In this document: in pieces, positions 27,273 to 35,370 of the stretch
Position numbering within the stretch: the first letter of the stretch is position 1
How the letters are laid out: each line of letters opens with the position of its first letter
NCBI GenBank assembly: GCA_963826695.1
Contig: CAWGXZ010000004.1
Span: 186,001-250,000, forward strand
Source: CAWGXZ01 sp963826695
GTDB lineage: Bacteria; Pseudomonadota; Gammaproteobacteria; Burkholderiales; Burkholderiaceae_C
DNA length: 64,000 bases
Direction: 5' to 3'
The notes under the pieces: generated by a model
Told to the model about the DNA's origin: nothing
Seen by the model: the letters and a program-made list of their open reading frames with translations, nothing else
The model's database searches: none
Program-made: the position numbers and the translations under genes

Positions 27273-27671
27273 TCAGGCTTCCAGTTGCATCGAAAGGGCC
27301 AGATTCGCAGCCGCTCCCGTGCGCACGATGCGGTAGGCGATCTCGACGCGCAGCTGCGCCGGATCGCCCTCGACCTCCCAGACCTCGACGCGGTCGAGCG
27401 CGATGCGCCGCTCCCAGCGCTCGATCGAGGCTTGCACCAGGTCGCGAATGCGGCGCCGCGTGCCCAGCGTATTCGGCTCGTGCAGCAAGGCTTCGAGTCC
27501 ACCGCCGAAGTCCGGCCGCATCAGCTGTTCGCCGGGCCGCGTGGCGAGGATCAGCCGCAGCTGGTCGCGCACGCTCTGTTCGAGGCTGGGCCAGGCGAGC
27601 GTGCCGTCGGCATCGGGCAGCGCGAACAGCGGCCAGCCGAGGAGGGGTTTGAAGGCGGTTGCGGAGTCCAT
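27273..27671 (-). CDS. eCIS baseplate gp25/gpW-like protein (Afp9-like)
   Basis: A 132-residue protein of usual size for the GPW/gp25 family. Seen: LEQSVRDQLRLILATRPGEQ, then LMRPDFGGGLEALLHEPN, and the C-terminal strand pair DRVEVWEVEGDPAQLRVEIA. Members connect the sheath's first ring with the baseplate. It lies just before baseplate J in the standard order and after a ~400-bp gene-free, structured stretch. Confidence is high from both sequence and context. Confidence 0.93.
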   Translation of the reverse strand: MDSATAFKPLLGWPLFALPDADGTLAWPSLEQSVRDQLRLILATRPGEQLMRPDFGGGLEALLHEPNTLGTRRRIRDLVQASIERWERRIALDRVEVWEVEGDPAQLRVEIAYRIVRTGAAANLALSMQLEA

Positions 27672-28075
27672 CTCAGTTTCGCTGGTTCAGGCGAGCCAAC
27701 GGTGAGGGCGCGCCAGCAGCGGAGCGGGATCGGGCCGAGAGGGTGCTGTGCGCCGCTCATGTCCCCCGAGACGGGCGCTGCCCGTCTCTCCTCCTTTACT
27801 TCGCTCTGCACAACACCCTCTCGACCCGATCGGGTAGCTCGCGGGCTGTTTGCGGCGAACAAAAGCCGGTGCAAGGCCGCGGGTGGTGGGTGGATGGCGC
27901 AGTGAAGTCAAGGAGGAGGTCTCGGCCGCAGGGCGAGACCGGGGGACATGAACGGAGCCGTCCACCCGCCGACCGCGGCTCGCTCGGACTCCCAGCAGCG
28001 GAGCCAGCACCGGATCGCGGGGCACCACTGCGGCCAACAGCCAGCAGCACACGCGGGAATGCGATCTGGAGTGCT
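27672..28075. other. gene-free, strongly structured stretch in the eCIS operon
   Basis: No plausible coding frame in either direction. The stretch is unusually rich in inverted repeats. There is a perfect 9-bp stem GAGACGGGC / GCCCGTCTC with a 3-nt loop at 27768-27788. It is nested inside long imperfect arms at ~27728-27751 and ~27812-27835 (22 of 24 bases pair), giving a ~108-nt stem-loop. A second pair lies at ~27880-27897 and ~27959-27976 (15 of 18), enclosing a 7-bp GGTCTCG / CGAGACC stem. This may be a dispersed repeat element, an mRNA processing site tuning spike versus baseplate gene expression, or a small RNA. The sequence alone does not decide. Confidence 0.5.
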
Positions 28076-29725
28076 TCATGGTGGGTCCCGCTTCGGAAAC
28101 GGAATGCAGACCTTGATGAAGAACATCCACTGAAAGATCAGGTCGAACAGCGCCAGGAAGATGTTCAGGCAGATGAAGGCGCAGATCGTGATGATCGGAA
28201 TGCTGAAGCTGCAGATCCAGCCGATCGACAGCGGCGGCCCGCCCTTCTTGCCGTCGAGCAGGTCCTTCGGGCTGGCGCTCAGCATTCCCTGCAGCGACGG
28301 CGGCACGACGAACGAGACGTTGGGTTTGAGCGAGCGCAGCAGATTGCGGTCGGTCGGGTCGGGCAGGGCGATCCTGGCCGGTGGCGCGCCGGCGCTTTCG
28401 TACCAGGGCGCAATGACGAACGGCTCGCTGTAGCCGCTCCAGAGGGTGCGTGCCGGGCAGTGCGCGTCGGCCTTCAGACGGACGAAGGCGCGGACCGCGT
28501 ACTCGGCGCCGGGCTCGTCGTAGCGGCCGGGGTTGCCGTTGATCGCGGCGAAGCGCTCGCGAACCGCGGTCGACAGGGCGGCGCGCAAGGCGCTCGCCGC
28601 GCGCGACGAAAGCGCCGGCCACGACTCGGCCATCTCGGGGCGGGGCGCGGCCGGATCACGCTCGAGCAGGACCTTGCCGGCCGAGCGCAGGAAGTCGCCT
28701 GCGGCGACGTGGCGCTGCGTCGACTCGCCCGGCCGCAGCAGCAAGGGCAGGGCGATCTTCTGCAGTTCGGCGAAGACGGCGCGGCCGCTGGTCGATTCGC
28801 CGAAGGCGTCGAACTCGGATGCGAGCTGGCGCAGCAGCAGCACGAAGCGCTGCAGGCGGGCACGCGCGTCACCGGTGGCGAGCGCCATCCAGTCGTCGCC
28901 GGCAAGGCCTTCGGGCGGCACGGCGCCGGGCATCTCGATGGCTTCGAACCAGGCGGGCTGGACGCTGCGGCCGGCGAGCGCCCAGCGATCCGGCAGGCCG
29001 CGCAGCGGGCCGACGAGATGCTCGATGAAGTCGGCCGAGTCGGCGCCGAAAGACTCGCCGAAGGTTTCGCTTTCTGCCGCCGGCGTGGCCGCGATCTCGC
29101 TGCTCGTCGTCGGCACGATGCCGTAGTAGATGGTCTTGCCGGCGGCGGCGCAGACCTCGGGCGGCGAGGCGAACAGCGGCGACGTCGACTCCTCGAGCAG
29201 CGTGTCGGGCTGCTCCAGCGCCATCGCGTTGAGGGCGCGGTCGATCGACGGGCTGTAGCCGGGGGCGGTGAGGCGGCGCGCCGGATCGGGGTCGGCGTCG
29301 ACCGTGCCGACCCCGACCCGCGCCCAGCCGCGCAGCTGGCCGCCGATGCGCACCCAGCCCTCGTACCCGCTGCTGCGGCCGGTGCGGCGGATGCGCCGCA
29401 CCACCAGCCCGGCCGAGTCGACGCGCGACGGGTCCAGGCGCGGCGTGCCGGCGCTGTCGCACCAGGCTTCGAGCAAGGCCAGATGAAACTGCCGCTGCAC
29501 CGGCTGGAACAACTTGAGCACGCCGGTCTTGTTGCGTGCCGCGGCTTGCAGGCCCTTCAGCGCGTTGCGGCCGGCGGCGTCACGCAGCTGCTGCAGGGTC
29601 GCGGTGATGAAGTCGTCGTCGCTGCGCTGCAGGATGCAGGGGGCCGCGGCGTCGAGCGCCGTTGCCGGCCGCAGGTCGCGCGGTGCGCCGAGGGCAATCG
29701 GGTGGTGGCGCGGCATCGTCGTCAT
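28076..29725 (-). CDS. eCIS-associated 549-aa protein with hydrophobic C-terminus
   Basis: It starts at the ATG at 29725, 8 bases after the spike gene's stop. The body is a soluble helical and beta protein (VQRQFHLALLEAWCDSAGTP, WVRIGGQLRGWARVGVGTVD) with no recognised motif. The last ~45 residues are a striking hydrophobic tail containing Cys residues (SIPIITICAFICLNIFLALF, then DLIFQWMFFIKVCIPFPKRD). Proteins with such a tail recur at this place, between spike and gp25 genes, in eCIS loci as I remember them, but their function is not established to my knowledge. The tail could contact a membrane or fill the spike/baseplate core. Confidence 0.65.
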   Translation of the reverse strand: MTTMPRHHPIALGAPRDLRPATALDAAAPCILQRSDDDFITATLQQLRDAAGRNALKGLQAAARNKTGVLKLFQPVQRQFHLALLEAWCDSAGTPRLDPSRVDSAGLVVRRIRRTGRSSGYEGWVRIGGQLRGWARVGVGTVDADPDPARRLTAPGYSPSIDRALNAMALEQPDTLLEESTSPLFASPPEVCAAAGKTIYYGIVPTTSSEIAATPAAESETFGESFGADSADFIEHLVGPLRGLPDRWALAGRSVQPAWFEAIEMPGAVPPEGLAGDDWMALATGDARARLQRFVLLLRQLASEFDAFGESTSGRAVFAELQKIALPLLLRPGESTQRHVAAGDFLRSAGKVLLERDPAAPRPEMAESWPALSSRAASALRAALSTAVRERFAAINGNPGRYDEPGAEYAVRAFVRLKADAHCPARTLWSGYSEPFVIAPWYESAGAPPARIALPDPTDRNLLRSLKPNVSFVVPPSLQGMLSASPKDLLDGKKGGPPLSIGWICSFSIPIITICAFICLNIFLALFDLIFQWMFFIKVCIPFPKRDPP

Positions 29726-29732
29726 GGCGCGC

Positions 29733-30419
29733 TCACCAGACATTGCCCGCACCGGGCGTGTACGAAGACGAGACGACGCTGTTGGCGATCAGCACGTCGC
29801 ACTTGACGACACCGGAGAAATTGGACATCGCCGCGTCGACCTTGACCATGCCGGCGCTGACATCGACGCTCGACGCCTGCACGGTGACCTTGGCGCTGGC
29901 CTGCACTGTGATGCCGGCGCTTTCGAGCGTGACCCTGTTGCCGTTGGCATCTTCGAGCGTGATGCCGCCGGGGCCATCCTTCAAGGTCACGCTCTGGCCG
30001 CCGGGCGTCTCCAGGGTCATCGTCTCCTGACCCGACTGGTCATCGAGGGTGATCGTGACGCCGTTCTTCGACTTGATGCGTTTGAAGCGATTGCCTTCGC
30101 TGCCGAGTTCGGCGGGCGCCGCCGCGCTGCCGTTCCACAGGCCGCCGAGCACCAGCGGGTGGCGCGAATCGCCCCCGGCGAAGACCACCAGCACCTCGTC
30201 GTCGACATCGGGCATCAGGAAGGCGCCGCGGTCGCTGCCCGCGAACGGCGAGACCACGCGGGCCCACAGCGGCGCGTCCTGGCCGTCGAGCGCGTCGAAG
30301 GCGAACAGCCGCACCTGCACCCGGTTCAGCGAATCGGGGTCGCTGATCGAGACGACGCGCGCCAGGTGGCCGCCATGCAGCAGCGCGAGCGGGCGGTCGA
30401 AGACGGAATCGCGCTGCAT
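29733..30419 (-). CDS. eCIS spike needle, gpV/VgrG OB-fold plus beta-helix (Afp8 C-terminal half)
   Basis: A 228-residue protein. The N-terminal OB-fold is of the phage baseplate V / VgrG gp5 type: VVSISDPDSLNRVQVRLFAF, LWARVVSPFAGSDRGAFLMP, DVDDEVLVVFAGGDSRHPLV and LGGLWNG. It is followed by beta-helix repeats with short strands (GVTITLDDQSGQETMTLETP, GGITLEDANGNRVTLES, ITVQASAKVTVQASSVDVSA). This is the trimeric needle. In Afp8/PVC8 it is fused to the hub; here hub and needle are two genes overlapping by one base. No PAAR tip gene is seen next to it. Confidence 0.9.
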   Translation of the reverse strand: MQRDSVFDRPLALLHGGHLARVVSISDPDSLNRVQVRLFAFDALDGQDAPLWARVVSPFAGSDRGAFLMPDVDDEVLVVFAGGDSRHPLVLGGLWNGSAAAPAELGSEGNRFKRIKSKNGVTITLDDQSGQETMTLETPGGQSVTLKDGPGGITLEDANGNRVTLESAGITVQASAKVTVQASSVDVSAGMVKVDAAMSNFSGVVKCDVLIANSVVSSSYTPGAGNVW

Positions 30420-31507
30420 CAGCCTTGGCCCAGATAGGCGCACTCGGCGCTGAACTCGGTGCGGTAGCCGGCTCGCACGTCGTAGAGATGCGTCGCCCGG
30501 ACCACGTAGTAGTGGTTGTCGAAGCGCGGGTCGAGCCCGGAAAGCGCGACCTCGCTGCCGACGCGCAGCCGCGGGTTGCCCTCGGCCGTGGCGTCGACCC
30601 GGACGAAGCGGCGGGCGCGCTGGTCGAAGGCGGCCTGGGCGACGGCGCGGGCCTCGTCGCGGGTCAGCACCGGCATGTGCGCCAGGTGTTCGCGGCGTGC
30701 CGCGAAGTGCTGTTGCAGCAGCTCGGCGCCGGTTTGGCCGGCGCCCGGGCCGAGGTGCGCGCCGCTGGCGATGTCGGCTTCGACGGCCTCGCCGTCGCGG
30801 GCGTTCCAGCCGCGCACGCTGACCGTGGTCGCCTGATCGGCGAGGTCGGCGACGACACGGGCGCGGCCGAGCTGGCCGTAGAGCTGCAGTTCGAGCGCGC
30901 CGCGCTGCACCTCGCTGCGCGGCGACACGTGCAACTCGCCGCCGACGATCTGCAGGTCGGCATCGAAGCGGCCGAGCAGCCGGCGCAGGAAGGCCAGGTC
31001 GCTCTCGTTGAGCTGGGCCCAGGTCCCGCTCGGCGCATCGAGGCCGTTGATCGTCGGCCGCAGGCCGAGTTCGGCGGCGATGGCACGAACGACGTCGGCG
31101 GGCGAGCGGTCGGTGTAGGTCCGGCTTCGCCGCGCCAGCCGCGCCGACTGCAGGGCGTCCTCGGCCAGCGCACTGATCTCGGGCGGCGCACCCGAGCGGT
31201 ATTCGGCTTCGAGCGCGCTGACCTTGCCCTTGAAGATTTCGCGCGGCGCCGACTCGTCGCCGACATAGACGCCGATCTCGGCGCCGAGCGCCAGCGCCGA
31301 GGTCGGCCCGAAGGCGGTCTCGGCGCTGCCGCCGGTCGTCGAGGCCCAGTTCGAGAAGCGCAGCTCGAGCCGGCTCAGGCCACCCTCGCTTTCTTCCATC
31401 CGCATCGCGATCACCAGCTCGCTGGCGCGGAGGTCTTCCTCGCCGCCGATGCGCAGCGTCGGCCGCGCCCGGTAGATGGCGCTCTGGCTGACCGAGGTTT
31501 CGGGCAT
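30419..31507 (-). CDS. eCIS spike hub, phage late control gpD-like (Afp8 N-terminal half)
   Basis: A 362-residue protein of the gpD/VgrG hub family: LSRLELRFSNWASTTGGSAE, IFKGKVSALEAEYRSGAPPE, DRSPADVVRAIAAELGLRPT, LNESDLAFLRRLLGRFDADL and the closing GLDPRFDNHYYVVRATHLYD. It forms the ring on which the needle sits and to which the tube docks. Its stop overlaps the needle gene's ATG by one base. It begins 15 bases after the DUF5908-like gene. Confidence 0.9.
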   Translation of the reverse strand: MPETSVSQSAIYRARPTLRIGGEEDLRASELVIAMRMEESEGGLSRLELRFSNWASTTGGSAETAFGPTSALALGAEIGVYVGDESAPREIFKGKVSALEAEYRSGAPPEISALAEDALQSARLARRSRTYTDRSPADVVRAIAAELGLRPTINGLDAPSGTWAQLNESDLAFLRRLLGRFDADLQIVGGELHVSPRSEVQRGALELQLYGQLGRARVVADLADQATTVSVRGWNARDGEAVEADIASGAHLGPGAGQTGAELLQQHFAARREHLAHMPVLTRDEARAVAQAAFDQRARRFVRVDATAEGNPRLRVGSEVALSGLDPRFDNHYYVVRATHLYDVRAGYRTEFSAECAYLGQG

Positions 31508-31522
31508 GGTGCGCTCGAGCGG

Positions 31523-31702
31523 TCAGTCGGCGAAGCTGCGGGCTTCGCGTTCGCGCAGCAGGGCGAGCATCGAACGCAGCTGGTTCGGGTCGGCTGGCTG
31601 CGCGGCGGCCGACGCGGCATCCGCATCGGAGTCGGGCGCACCGCGCTGGCTGTCGGGCGGCGGCGCGACCTCGGCGGTGATCTCGTCGAAAACGATCGGC
31701 AT
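31523..31702 (-). CDS. 59-aa DUF5908-like eCIS peptide
   Basis: A 59-residue gene from the ATG at 31702 (MPIVFDEITAEVAPP) to 31523. It fits exactly between the Afp7-type tube protein and the hub gene, where eCIS loci usually encode a tiny DUF5908 protein starting MPI and ending in a short helix. The acidic, Ala-rich middle and the amphipathic end (LRSMLALLREREARSFAD) are visible. Function unknown; it probably binds the hub or the tube initiator. Confidence 0.6.
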   Translation of the reverse strand: MPIVFDEITAEVAPPPDSQRGAPDSDADAASAAAQPADPNQLRSMLALLREREARSFAD

Positions 31703-31704
31703 GG

Positions 31705-32817
31705 TCAGACTCCGAAGCGGATCGATCCGCCGAGCTCGGCCTTGGCGCCGACGTTGGCCGAGAGGCTGCCGCCGCCTTGCGCCTGGACGCGGCCGCCGAC
31801 CCCGATGGCGGCACCCGAAACCGATGGCGCGCCGATGGCGCCGAAGCCGACCGACGCGGTCGGCAGCGCGAGCGCCGTGCTGGTGCCGCTGCGCAGGCCG
31901 GCAAAAGCGCCGCCGCTGGAACTGACGCCGGCGCTGGCGCCGAAGCCCCGGCCCCCGGCGCCGAAGCTGGCACCGGCGCTGGCGCCCACACCGAACCCCG
32001 CGCCTGCGCTTGCACCGGCGCTGGCGCCGAAGCCCACCCCTGCGCCCGCGCCGATTCCAGCGCCGCCGCCGATCGACAGCCCCGCTCCCACCGAGGCACC
32101 GGTCGAGAACGCGGCCGCCGCCGACAGCGTGACCCCCGCGCTGGCGGCCACCGCCATCTGGGCGCCGCCCGAGAAACGCAGGCTGGCGCTGCCGTTGGCG
32201 GTGGCGATGGCGCGCGCCGCACGCGGATCGCCGAGCGAATTGGCGAGGCCCGCCGCGCCGCCGCCCGGACCGGTCGAGGTCGGCACGGTCATCGCCTCGC
32301 CGCTCGCCGGTGCGCTGTCGACCGAGGCATTCGGGTTGTGCGCGCTGTCGAAGCTCACCTCCTGGCTGGACAGCGTCAGGTTGATGCCCGCGCGCAGCGG
32401 CACGCCGTCGGCCGAGAAGTAGTCGAGCGTTTCCTTGTACGACTCGACCATGCCGGTGAAGCGGTACGCGCCCCACGAGAACTCGACCAGCGGCGGCACC
32501 TGCTTGCCGCTCGGGCCGTGCGGCTTGAGCAACTTGGCCATCTGGTCGGTGCCCGCCGCCTGGCCCTCGGCGGGGGTCGCGGCGCCGCGGACGTCCTGAC
32601 CGCTTTGCGTCGTGTCGAAGACCAGGTCCATCGTCAGCTTGGCCGTCGTCTGGCTGACGTACTGCTTCTTCGCGGCTCCCTGGCCTTCCTCCTTCAGCGT
32701 GTTGGCAACCGTGTACTGCAGCGACGCCGGGTTGAAGTGCACCGCGACGTCGATGGCCTCGGCCGACTGGACCGTCTTGAAACGCGCGAGCGCGACCTGG
32801 ACCGGCTGCGGCGTCAT
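31705..32817 (-). CDS. CIS tube-initiator protein (Afp7-like) with Gly/Ala/Ser-rich tail
   Basis: A 370-residue protein. The N-terminal ~190 residues match the CIS tube (Afp7/LysM-class) family: AIDVAVHFNPASLQYTVANT, KLTMDLVFDTTQSGQDVRGA, PPLVEFSWGAYRFTGMVESY and YFSADGVPLRAGINLTLSS. The rest is an extreme low-complexity tail of Gly, Ala and Ser (GASAGASAGAGFGVGASAG and similar), much longer than a bare family member needs. Such a tail could be flexible, pack in the tube lumen, or simply expand neutrally. Its ATG overlaps the preceding tube gene as ATGA. The family links the first tube ring to the spike hub. Confidence 0.85.
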   Translation of the reverse strand: MTPQPVQVALARFKTVQSAEAIDVAVHFNPASLQYTVANTLKEEGQGAAKKQYVSQTTAKLTMDLVFDTTQSGQDVRGAATPAEGQAAGTDQMAKLLKPHGPSGKQVPPLVEFSWGAYRFTGMVESYKETLDYFSADGVPLRAGINLTLSSQEVSFDSAHNPNASVDSAPASGEAMTVPTSTGPGGGAAGLANSLGDPRAARAIATANGSASLRFSGGAQMAVAASAGVTLSAAAAFSTGASVGAGLSIGGGAGIGAGAGVGFGASAGASAGAGFGVGASAGASFGAGGRGFGASAGVSSSGGAFAGLRSGTSTALALPTASVGFGAIGAPSVSGAAIGVGGRVQAQGGGSLSANVGAKAELGGSIRFGV

Positions 32818-33311
32818 AGGAGTCTCAACCCCTCGTGCACGAGGTGCAGCTCCTCGATGCCGATCTCGCTGCCCTTGGCGTTCAGGTCGGCGGCCTTGAA
32901 CTTGACGGCGAGGGCGCGGTCGAGTTGCCATGACAGCACGGTGTCGCCGGCGGCGTTCTGCACCGCGATGCGCACGTCGAGGCGGTACGCGCTCGACCCG
33001 CCGGCGAGCAGCGCGAACCAGTCCCACAGATGGCGCGTGCGGGTGATGCCGCGCTTGAGGATCACCGTGGCGAAGGTGATCGGGCCGACGCGCTGCGCCG
33101 CGCCGTAGTTGGCACCGCCGGCCTTGATGACCTTCGGCTCCATCGTCGCTTCGAGCCCGGTGCATTCGGCGAAGGCGCCCGAACAGACGTTGACCTCGGC
33201 GCCGGCCTCGCCCGCCGCGCCGGGCAGCACCGCCCGCGTGAAGCTGACGTGGAAGCGGAACATGTGCAGCGGCGGCAGCAGGTTCTCGGCGAGTTCGGTG
33301 GCGTCGGCCAT
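32814..33311 (-). CDS. eCIS tube protein 2 (Afp5-like, phage T4 gp19-like)
   Basis: A 165-residue protein with the tube fold signature: MFRFHVSFTRAVLPGAAGEA, AECTGLEATMEPKVIKAGGA, ITFATVILKRGITRTRHLWD and WQLDRALAVKFKAADLNAKG, ending in LHLVHEGL. The second tube type usually forms the ring next to the baseplate. It overlaps the Afp7-like gene by 4 bases (ATGA) and starts 12 bases after the short sheath gene. Confidence 0.9.
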   Translation of the reverse strand: MADATELAENLLPPLHMFRFHVSFTRAVLPGAAGEAGAEVNVCSGAFAECTGLEATMEPKVIKAGGANYGAAQRVGPITFATVILKRGITRTRHLWDWFALLAGGSSAYRLDVRIAVQNAAGDTVLSWQLDRALAVKFKAADLNAKGSEIGIEELHLVHEGLRLL

Positions 33312-33323
33312 GCGTCTTCCTGG

Positions 33324-34868
33324 TCAGGCGGCTTCGGCGAGCGTCGCGCCGCTGCGCTCGGCAGCGCCGAGCGCGAGCAGCACGGTGATGCGCTCGACCG
33401 CGGCGACCGGCAGCAGCTCGATGCGGGCGAGGACACGGCCTGCGTCGAGGTCGTTCTGCGTCATCGTCGTGCGGTCGCAGCGCACGTCGAAGGCTTCGGC
33501 CGGGCTCGCGCCGCCGAGACCGCCGGCCTGCCAGTAGGCCAGCAGCAACTGCTCGAACGAGGCGCGCACGCGCTGCCACAGCGCCGGGCCGTTGACGCCG
33601 AAGACATGCACCTCGCCGAACTCGCGCGCTGCGCGCAGCACGCTGGCGACGACCCGCGAGGCGCCGCCGCTGCGCCACGGCATGTGCGGCGAGGTGGTGA
33701 CATCCGACTGCAGCACCCAGCCCTCGGGATCGGGCGCGAAGACGCAGATTCGTTCGGCAAGGCGTTGCCAGGGGCTGTCGGGCGCCAGGCCCCAGGCCGG
33801 CGCCGGCACCGCGTCGATGACGCCCAGCGGCATGCGGCCGGCAGCGCTGCGGAAGGTGCCGCGCGCCAGCGCGTTCGCCGCCAGCATGCCGGCGAGGACG
33901 CCATCGGGCGGCAGCAGGCCCTGCGCCAGGTCGCCGCTGTCGTGCATCTGCAGCCACGGCCAGGCGAGCTGCACGAAGGCGCTGCTGGCGCCGTGTGGCG
34001 CGCCGCCGGCAGCCTGCAGGACATGCGCGGTGAGCAGTGCGGCGAGCGGATCGGCCGCACTCTGCTCGGCTGCAGGGCCCGCGAGGTCGAGCGCCGGCAG
34101 CGGCAGCGCGCCGATGAACAGGCAGTCGCGCCGGCGCCGGATCAGGAAGTCGCGCACCTCGCCGACCGCCTGGGTCCAGTCGCGCCAGCCGGCCGGGTCG
34201 AGCTGCGGCGCGGCGATGCGGCGCAGGCTGTTGTCGGGTGCGGGTGGCGCCTCGCCGCTGCTGCACTCGACGAAGGTCTCGGGCAGCGGACGCGGCGCGA
34301 CTGCGGTCGGCGGCGTTGCGGGCGGCCGTGCATACAGCTCGGGCAGGTCGGGAAAGCAGACCATCGCCGCTTCCTCGATGCCGTGCAGGTGCTCGATGCC
34401 GCGCCAGCTGCCGGGGTCCATCGGATCGCCGGGTTGCGTCGGCAGCAGCCGGCGCAGGCGTTGCGTGCGCTGCGCCTGCGTGGTCTGGCCGAGCACCGGC
34501 CAGGGGTCACCGACGCGGACGATCACCGCCCGCCGGCCACCCTGCGCGAAGAAGGCACGCACCGCGGCGCCGAGCGTGCTCGCCGCCAGCGCCGGCCCCG
34601 TCGCCGCGACCGGCCGAGTCCAGTCGTAGAGGTTGTCGAAGTCGGTCCAGCTGTCGACCGCCACCGGCACATGCGTCAGCGCGGCGACGCGCTGGCCGCC
34701 GACCTTCCAGGGGCCGTCGATCCAGCCGCCGGCCTGCAGCGCGGCGCTCACGGCGGGCGGCAGCGGCCGGCCGGCGCGCCGCGCCACATGGCCGATGAAA
34801 CAGGCGATGTCGGCCCGGCCGGCGGCGGGCAGCGCCGGCGGCGAGGCAACTTCGAAGACCAGCGGCAT
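33324..34868 (-). CDS. eCIS sheath protein 2 (divergent)
   Basis: A 514-residue sheath-family protein from the ATG at 34868. The conserved C-terminal motif FDVRCDRTTMTQNDLDAGRV is almost identical to that of the main sheath (FVRCDRSTMTQNDLDNGRLV). The N-terminal part (RADIACFIGHVARRAGRPLP) lacks the classic GVYVEE opening, and the central domain carries an insertion (residues ~150-260, with Pro-rich loops), so it is probably a specialised ring, at the cap or the baseplate end, rather than the bulk sheath. It lies in the normal place between the two tube genes. Confidence 0.88.
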   Translation of the reverse strand: MPLVFEVASPPALPAAGRADIACFIGHVARRAGRPLPPAVSAALQAGGWIDGPWKVGGQRVAALTHVPVAVDSWTDFDNLYDWTRPVAATGPALAASTLGAAVRAFFAQGGRRAVIVRVGDPWPVLGQTTQAQRTQRLRRLLPTQPGDPMDPGSWRGIEHLHGIEEAAMVCFPDLPELYARPPATPPTAVAPRPLPETFVECSSGEAPPAPDNSLRRIAAPQLDPAGWRDWTQAVGEVRDFLIRRRRDCLFIGALPLPALDLAGPAAEQSAADPLAALLTAHVLQAAGGAPHGASSAFVQLAWPWLQMHDSGDLAQGLLPPDGVLAGMLAANALARGTFRSAAGRMPLGVIDAVPAPAWGLAPDSPWQRLAERICVFAPDPEGWVLQSDVTTSPHMPWRSGGASRVVASVLRAAREFGEVHVFGVNGPALWQRVRASFEQLLLAYWQAGGLGGASPAEAFDVRCDRTTMTQNDLDAGRVLARIELLPVAAVERITVLLALGAAERSGATLAEAA

Positions 34869-34900
34869 GGGCGGTGCGAACCGTCGGCAGGGAGGGACGC

Positions 34901-35348
34901 TCAGGCCTCGACCGTCATGCCCTGCGCGGCGAGGACGATCTCCTCCATCGCCACGTCGCCGCCGCCCTTGCCGGCAAAAGTCGGCCCGGTGTACTTCATC
35001 GGCACGACCTCGCTCAGCACCCACGACTGCACCGGGAGCCTGGGCCTCGTCGAGCAGGCGGATGGTGACGCTCTTCTTCTGCGCGGCGGGGCCCTGGACG
35101 CGGCTCTCCTTGATCCACTGGAACAGCGTCTTCGAGTTGACGATGCCGCGCTTCAGGGTCACGTCGCTGACCTTGTGCACGCCGGCGATCTTGCGCACGT
35201 GGTTTTCCTTCTCGTTGCCGTTGCGGTATTCGGCGATGGTGATTTCGGTGCCGATGCCCGAGACGTCGGAGAAGCCGCCGAAGACCTCGCCGCCGTCGAA
35301 CTCGACGACGAAGTTGAAGGCGCCGTAGGGGGTGTTGCGATTGGCCAT
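34901..35348 (-). CDS. eCIS main tube protein (Afp1-like), frameshifted
   Basis: About 148 residues when repaired. The ATG at 35348 opens MANRNTPYGAFNFVVEFDGG, followed by GGFSDVSGIGTEITIAEYRN and KVSDVTLKRGIVNSKTLFQW, the standard phage tail tube / Afp1 sequence. After LLDEAQAP the frame breaks. Removing one base from the GGG at 35034-35036 (a C run on the coding strand) restores PVQSWVLSEVVPMKYTGPTF and EEIVLAAQGMTVEA to a stop at 34901, the family's normal end. As given, the protein would lose its last ~45 residues, including strands needed for hexamer contacts, so either this is a read error or the system is dead. Confidence 0.9.
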
Positions 35349-35370
35349 GTCGGGTGCTCCTCGGATGCGG

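Noticed and set aside
27659..29806. 715-codon plus-strand ORF
   Set aside because: Antisense to the 549-aa gene and to the hairpin region; product is low-complexity Arg/Gly-rich.
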